DNA of 8,198 bases from Bryobacterales bacterium (GTDB lineage Bacteria > Acidobacteriota > Terriglobia > Bryobacterales > Bryobacteraceae): positions 1,261 through 9,458 of the forward strand of contig PLGA01000202.1 in NCBI GenBank assembly GCA_003139735.1. Direction: 5' to 3'. How positions within the stretch are numbered: the stretch's first letter is position 1; each line of letters starts with the position of its first letter. Positions 6,753-8,198 of the stretch are shown piece by piece. A program made the position numbers and the translations under genes. The notes below the pieces were generated by a model. That model was given only the letters and a program-made list of their open reading frames with translations, did not search any database and had not been told where the DNA came from.

Positions 6753-6780
6753 CCGCGGATGAACGCAGATGAACGCGGAT
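6753..6780. repeat. Short 10-bp-period repeat, dispersed-repeat type
   Basis: Nearly three copies of a 10-bp unit: CGCGGATGAA, CGCAGATGAA, CGCGGAT. The unit resembles the intergenic element read as GCGGATGAACGCAGATGAACGC in many unrelated bacterial genomes. That element is responsible for recurring spurious peptides of the form ICVHLRSSA when translated on the other strand; such a peptide is present here on the minus strand. It lies between the two divergent promoters. Function unknown. Confidence 0.55.
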
Positions 6781-6794
6781 AGGACTTTTTGGAC

Positions 6795-6824
6795 TTGACA
6801 TGCGACATTTGTCGCGGGTATGAT
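6795..6824 (+). promoter_or_regulatory. Promoter of the blaI-like/M56 operon
   Basis: A consensus -35 TTGACA (6795-6800) and a near-consensus -10 TATGAT (6819-6824) are separated by 18 bp. The predicted transcription start is about 6831. The boxes enclose one dyad and precede another, as expected for a promoter controlled by the adjacent repressor gene. Confidence 0.7.
6802..6815. promoter_or_regulatory. Operator dyad 1, between -35 and -10
   Basis: GCGACATTTGTCGC has perfect 6-bp inverted arms around TT; the core is GACANNTGTC. This is one base per arm away from the TACANNTGTA core bound by BlaI/MecI/CopY-type repressors. Binding within the spacer would block RNA polymerase. Confidence 0.65.
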
Positions 6825-6826
6825 GA

Positions 6827-6838
6827 GACAGATGTCGC
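6827..6838. promoter_or_regulatory. Operator dyad 2, at the transcription start
   Basis: GACAGATGTCGC repeats the GACANNTGTC core (6827-6836) plus the GC that follows dyad 1. Its centre is 23 bp from that of dyad 1, about two helical turns, so two repressor dimers could sit on the same face of the DNA. Confidence 0.6.
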
Positions 6839-6846
6839 ACCTTACG

Positions 6847-7239
6847 ATGCCGAAGACAACCACTCCGCCGCTCACTCGCCGGGAACGGGAGATCATGAAT
6901 GCCGTCTTTGCGGAGGGCAATCGCGCCTCGGCGGAAGGAATTCGCAGGCGCCTGACGAATCCGCCGGGCGATTCGTCGGTTCGCGTCATGCTGACTAGGC
7001 TTGAAAAGAAGGGCTGCCTGAAGCACCAGCAGGACGGCCCGCGCTTTATTTACTCGGCCACCATCTCGCCGGCCGCCGCCAAGCGGACGGCATTGCAACA
7101 GTTCGTCCCGACGTTCTTCGGCGGATCGCTGCGGCAGATGATGACGGCCCTGGTGAGCGAGGCGTCGTGGACGGATGAAGAACTCGAAGTCCTCCGGGCG
7201 GAGATCGACCGTGTGCGGAAGGAAAGGAAGAACCAGTGA
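6847..7239 (+). CDS. BlaI/MecI-family transcriptional repressor
   Basis: This protein has 130 residues from the chosen start. It is a winged-helix repressor of the penicillinase-repressor family: PLTRREREIMNAVFAEGNRASAEGIRRRL (about 8-36), the recognition-helix region DSSVRVMLTRLEKKGCLKH (42-60) and the wing DGPRFIYSATIS (63-74). A C-terminal helical dimerisation tail follows, with the typical QQFVPTFFGGSLRQMMTALV. Family members bind as dimers to TACA/TGTA-like dyads and are inactivated by proteolysis triggered by a partner M56 sensor; that partner starts immediately downstream. The classical Asn-Phe cleavage pair of staphylococcal BlaI is not evident. In-frame ATGs at 6820 and 6832 exist. 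The first lies inside the predicted -10 box and the second within a base or so of the predicted transcript start, so 6847 is preferred, although no SD precedes it. The target could be any stress regulon, not necessarily beta-lactam resistance. Confidence 0.9.
   Translation: MPKTTTPPLTRREREIMNAVFAEGNRASAEGIRRRLTNPPGDSSVRVMLTRLEKKGCLKHQQDGPRFIYSATISPAAAKRTALQQFVPTFFGGSLRQMMTALVSEASWTDEELEVLRAEIDRVRKERKNQ
7219..7230 (+). promoter_or_regulatory. Ribosome binding site of the M56 peptidase gene
   Basis: A purine run, AAGGAAAGGAAG, inside the 3' end of the repressor gene lies 8 nt before ATG 7239. It supports translation of the sensor from that start, coupled to the repressor. Confidence 0.55.
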
Positions 7240-8198
7240 TGATGCCCGATATCAATGCAGGGTTGCTTGCGGTGAGCAATTCGGCGGCCGGGTCGATTGT
7301 CGTCAAGGCGACCGTGGTCGCGGCGCCGGGACTGACGGGCGCGCGCCTGGCGCGCGGGAGCCGCGCGGCGGTGCGCCATGCGCTGTTGGCTGTGACATTC
7401 GGGGCGCTGGCGGCGCTGCCGCTTATCTCCCTGGCGCTTCCCCCGATCCGCGTCGCGCTGCGGATGGCGGCGCAGGCGGCGCCGATTCCGGACGGGCCGA
7501 CCGGCACGGTGGCAGCCATCGCACCAGCGGAGGCGCGCACCGCGGAGCCCACGCAATCGCCATCTTTGAGGCTTACGCCCGAAGCTCTGCTGCTTGGGGC
7601 ATGGATGGTTGGGGCGGCCCTCTTTCTGCTGCCGCTGGTGGTGGGCTTGTGGCAAGTGCGGCGACTGCGCCGGACTGGCCTGCCGTGGCGGCATGGACAG
7701 ACGATCGCCGAAGGGTTGGCGACCGAGGCGGGCGTTCACCGGCGCGTCGAAGTCCTGTTGCACGAGGCGCTGGCGGGGCCGATGACATGCGGGGCGTTCG
7801 ATCCGGCTATCGTGCTGCCGGTGGACGCACGGAATTGGAAGGAGGAGGACCTGAATCGGGCGTTTGTGCACGAGATAGAGCACGTGCGGCGCGGCGATTG
7901 GTTGAGCTATTGCTTCGTGCGTGCGGTATGCGCCGCGTACTGGTTTCATCCGTTAGCGTGGATGGCGCGGCGGCAGCTTGTGCTCGAAGCGGAGCGGGCT
8001 TGCGACGACGCGGTGCTGGCGCGGTCGGAGGCGACGGCCTATGCCGATCAACTGGTGGGCGCCGCGGAACGGTTATTAGCGTCGGCGAGATCGCCGCTGC
8101 TGGCCATGGCGAGCCGCGCGGACCTGTCGAAGCGCGTCGGAGCAATGCTCGACGGCCGGCAGCGGCGCGGACGGGCGGGCGCGGCGGCGGTGGCGCTG
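7239..8198 (+). CDS. BlaR1/MecR1-type M56 membrane metallopeptidase, 5' part
   Basis: The frame runs open from ATG 7239 to the last base, giving 320 residues with no stop. ATG overlaps the repressor stop by one base (TGATG), so the genes are translationally coupled. The protein has the M56 layout. The N-terminal region is hydrophobic, with a weak first segment at about 17-34 and clear helices at about 48-69 and 114-138. The cytoplasmic zinc-protease domain follows, with TCGAFDPAIVLP (183-194) and the HEIEH motif at 211-215 (an HExxH zinc site with catalytic Glu). Next come YWFHPLAW (234-241) and EAERACDDAVL (250-260), which supplies the third zinc ligand, probably E252 by comparison with BlaR1. 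In this family a sensed signal activates the protease and leads to loss of the BlaI-type repressor. The C-terminal sensor or effector domain lies outside the window, so the signal is unknown. The codon use is very rich in GCG/CGC. Confidence 0.93.
   Translation, partial: MMPDINAGLLAVSNSAAGSIVVKATVVAAPGLTGARLARGSRAAVRHALLAVTFGALAALPLISLALPPIRVALRMAAQAAPIPDGPTGTVAAIAPAEARTAEPTQSPSLRLTPEALLLGAWMVGAALFLLPLVVGLWQVRRLRRTGLPWRHGQTIAEGLATEAGVHRRVEVLLHEALAGPMTCGAFDPAIVLPVDARNWKEEDLNRAFVHEIEHVRRGDWLSYCFVRAVCAAYWFHPLAWMARRQLVLEAERACDDAVLARSEATAYADQLVGAAERLLASARSPLLAMASRADLSKRVGAMLDGRQRRGRAGAAAVAL

Noticed and set aside
6753..6780. CRISPR array
   Set aside because: The units are 10 bp, directly abutting, with no spacers.
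6732..6989. Small minus-strand open frame ending in an ICVHPRPYSS-like peptide
   Set aside because: That peptide is the translation of the intergenic repeat, a known source of spurious proteins; the frame also crosses the repressor promoter.
7050..7949. Minus-strand open frame of 299 codons opposite the M56 gene
   Set aside because: The plus-strand frame has HEIEH and the other M56 motifs and runs to the window edge; the antisense translation is Arg/Pro/His-rich.

Overview
This is a GC-rich (roughly 60-65% by eye) bacterial chromosomal window. It most resembles an Acidobacteriota genome of the Bryobacterales/Solibacter kind. That placement is an inference from the protein repertoire: a TPR protein with an N-terminal domain common in that phylum, a small secreted VTGNW-type beta protein, and a BlaI/M56 pair. 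No rRNA, tRNA, CRISPR array, IS element or phage gene was found. The window cuts genes at both ends: ribosomal protein S1 lacks its N-terminus and an M56 peptidase lacks its C-terminus.

Left block (1-3394, plus strand): the 3' part of rpsA, an HU/IHF-type DNA-binding protein with a strong ribosome binding site, a HIT hydrolase resembling Ap4A phosphorylases, and a membrane-anchored TPR protein. Gaps are 58, 22 and 11 bp, so at least HU-HIT-TPR could share a transcript. rpsA followed by an HU/IHF gene is a conserved bacterial gene order.

Middle block (3396-6230, minus strand, transcribed right to left): a DUF721/DciA-like protein, gatC (GTG start, 4-bp overlap), gatA (27-bp gap) and a Mn-type superoxide dismutase (43-bp gap). 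GatC and GatA form the glutaminase half of the tRNA-dependent amidotransferase; gatB is not in the window. The sod gene converges on the TPR gene with one base between the stop codons.

Right block (6291-8198): a small secreted protein on the minus strand is divergent from a plus-strand BlaI/MecI repressor and BlaR1-type M56 metalloprotease pair. The intergenic region holds a short 10-bp-period repeat, a candidate minus-strand promoter, and a plus-strand promoter (TTGACA, 18 bp, TATGAT). That plus-strand promoter carries two GACANNTGTC dyads, one in the spacer and one at the predicted transcription start. This looks like an autoregulated antirepressor/repressor circuit and is the most informative regulatory feature here. 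The rest is mostly housekeeping, and I do not see a clearly new multi-gene system in these 8.2 kb.
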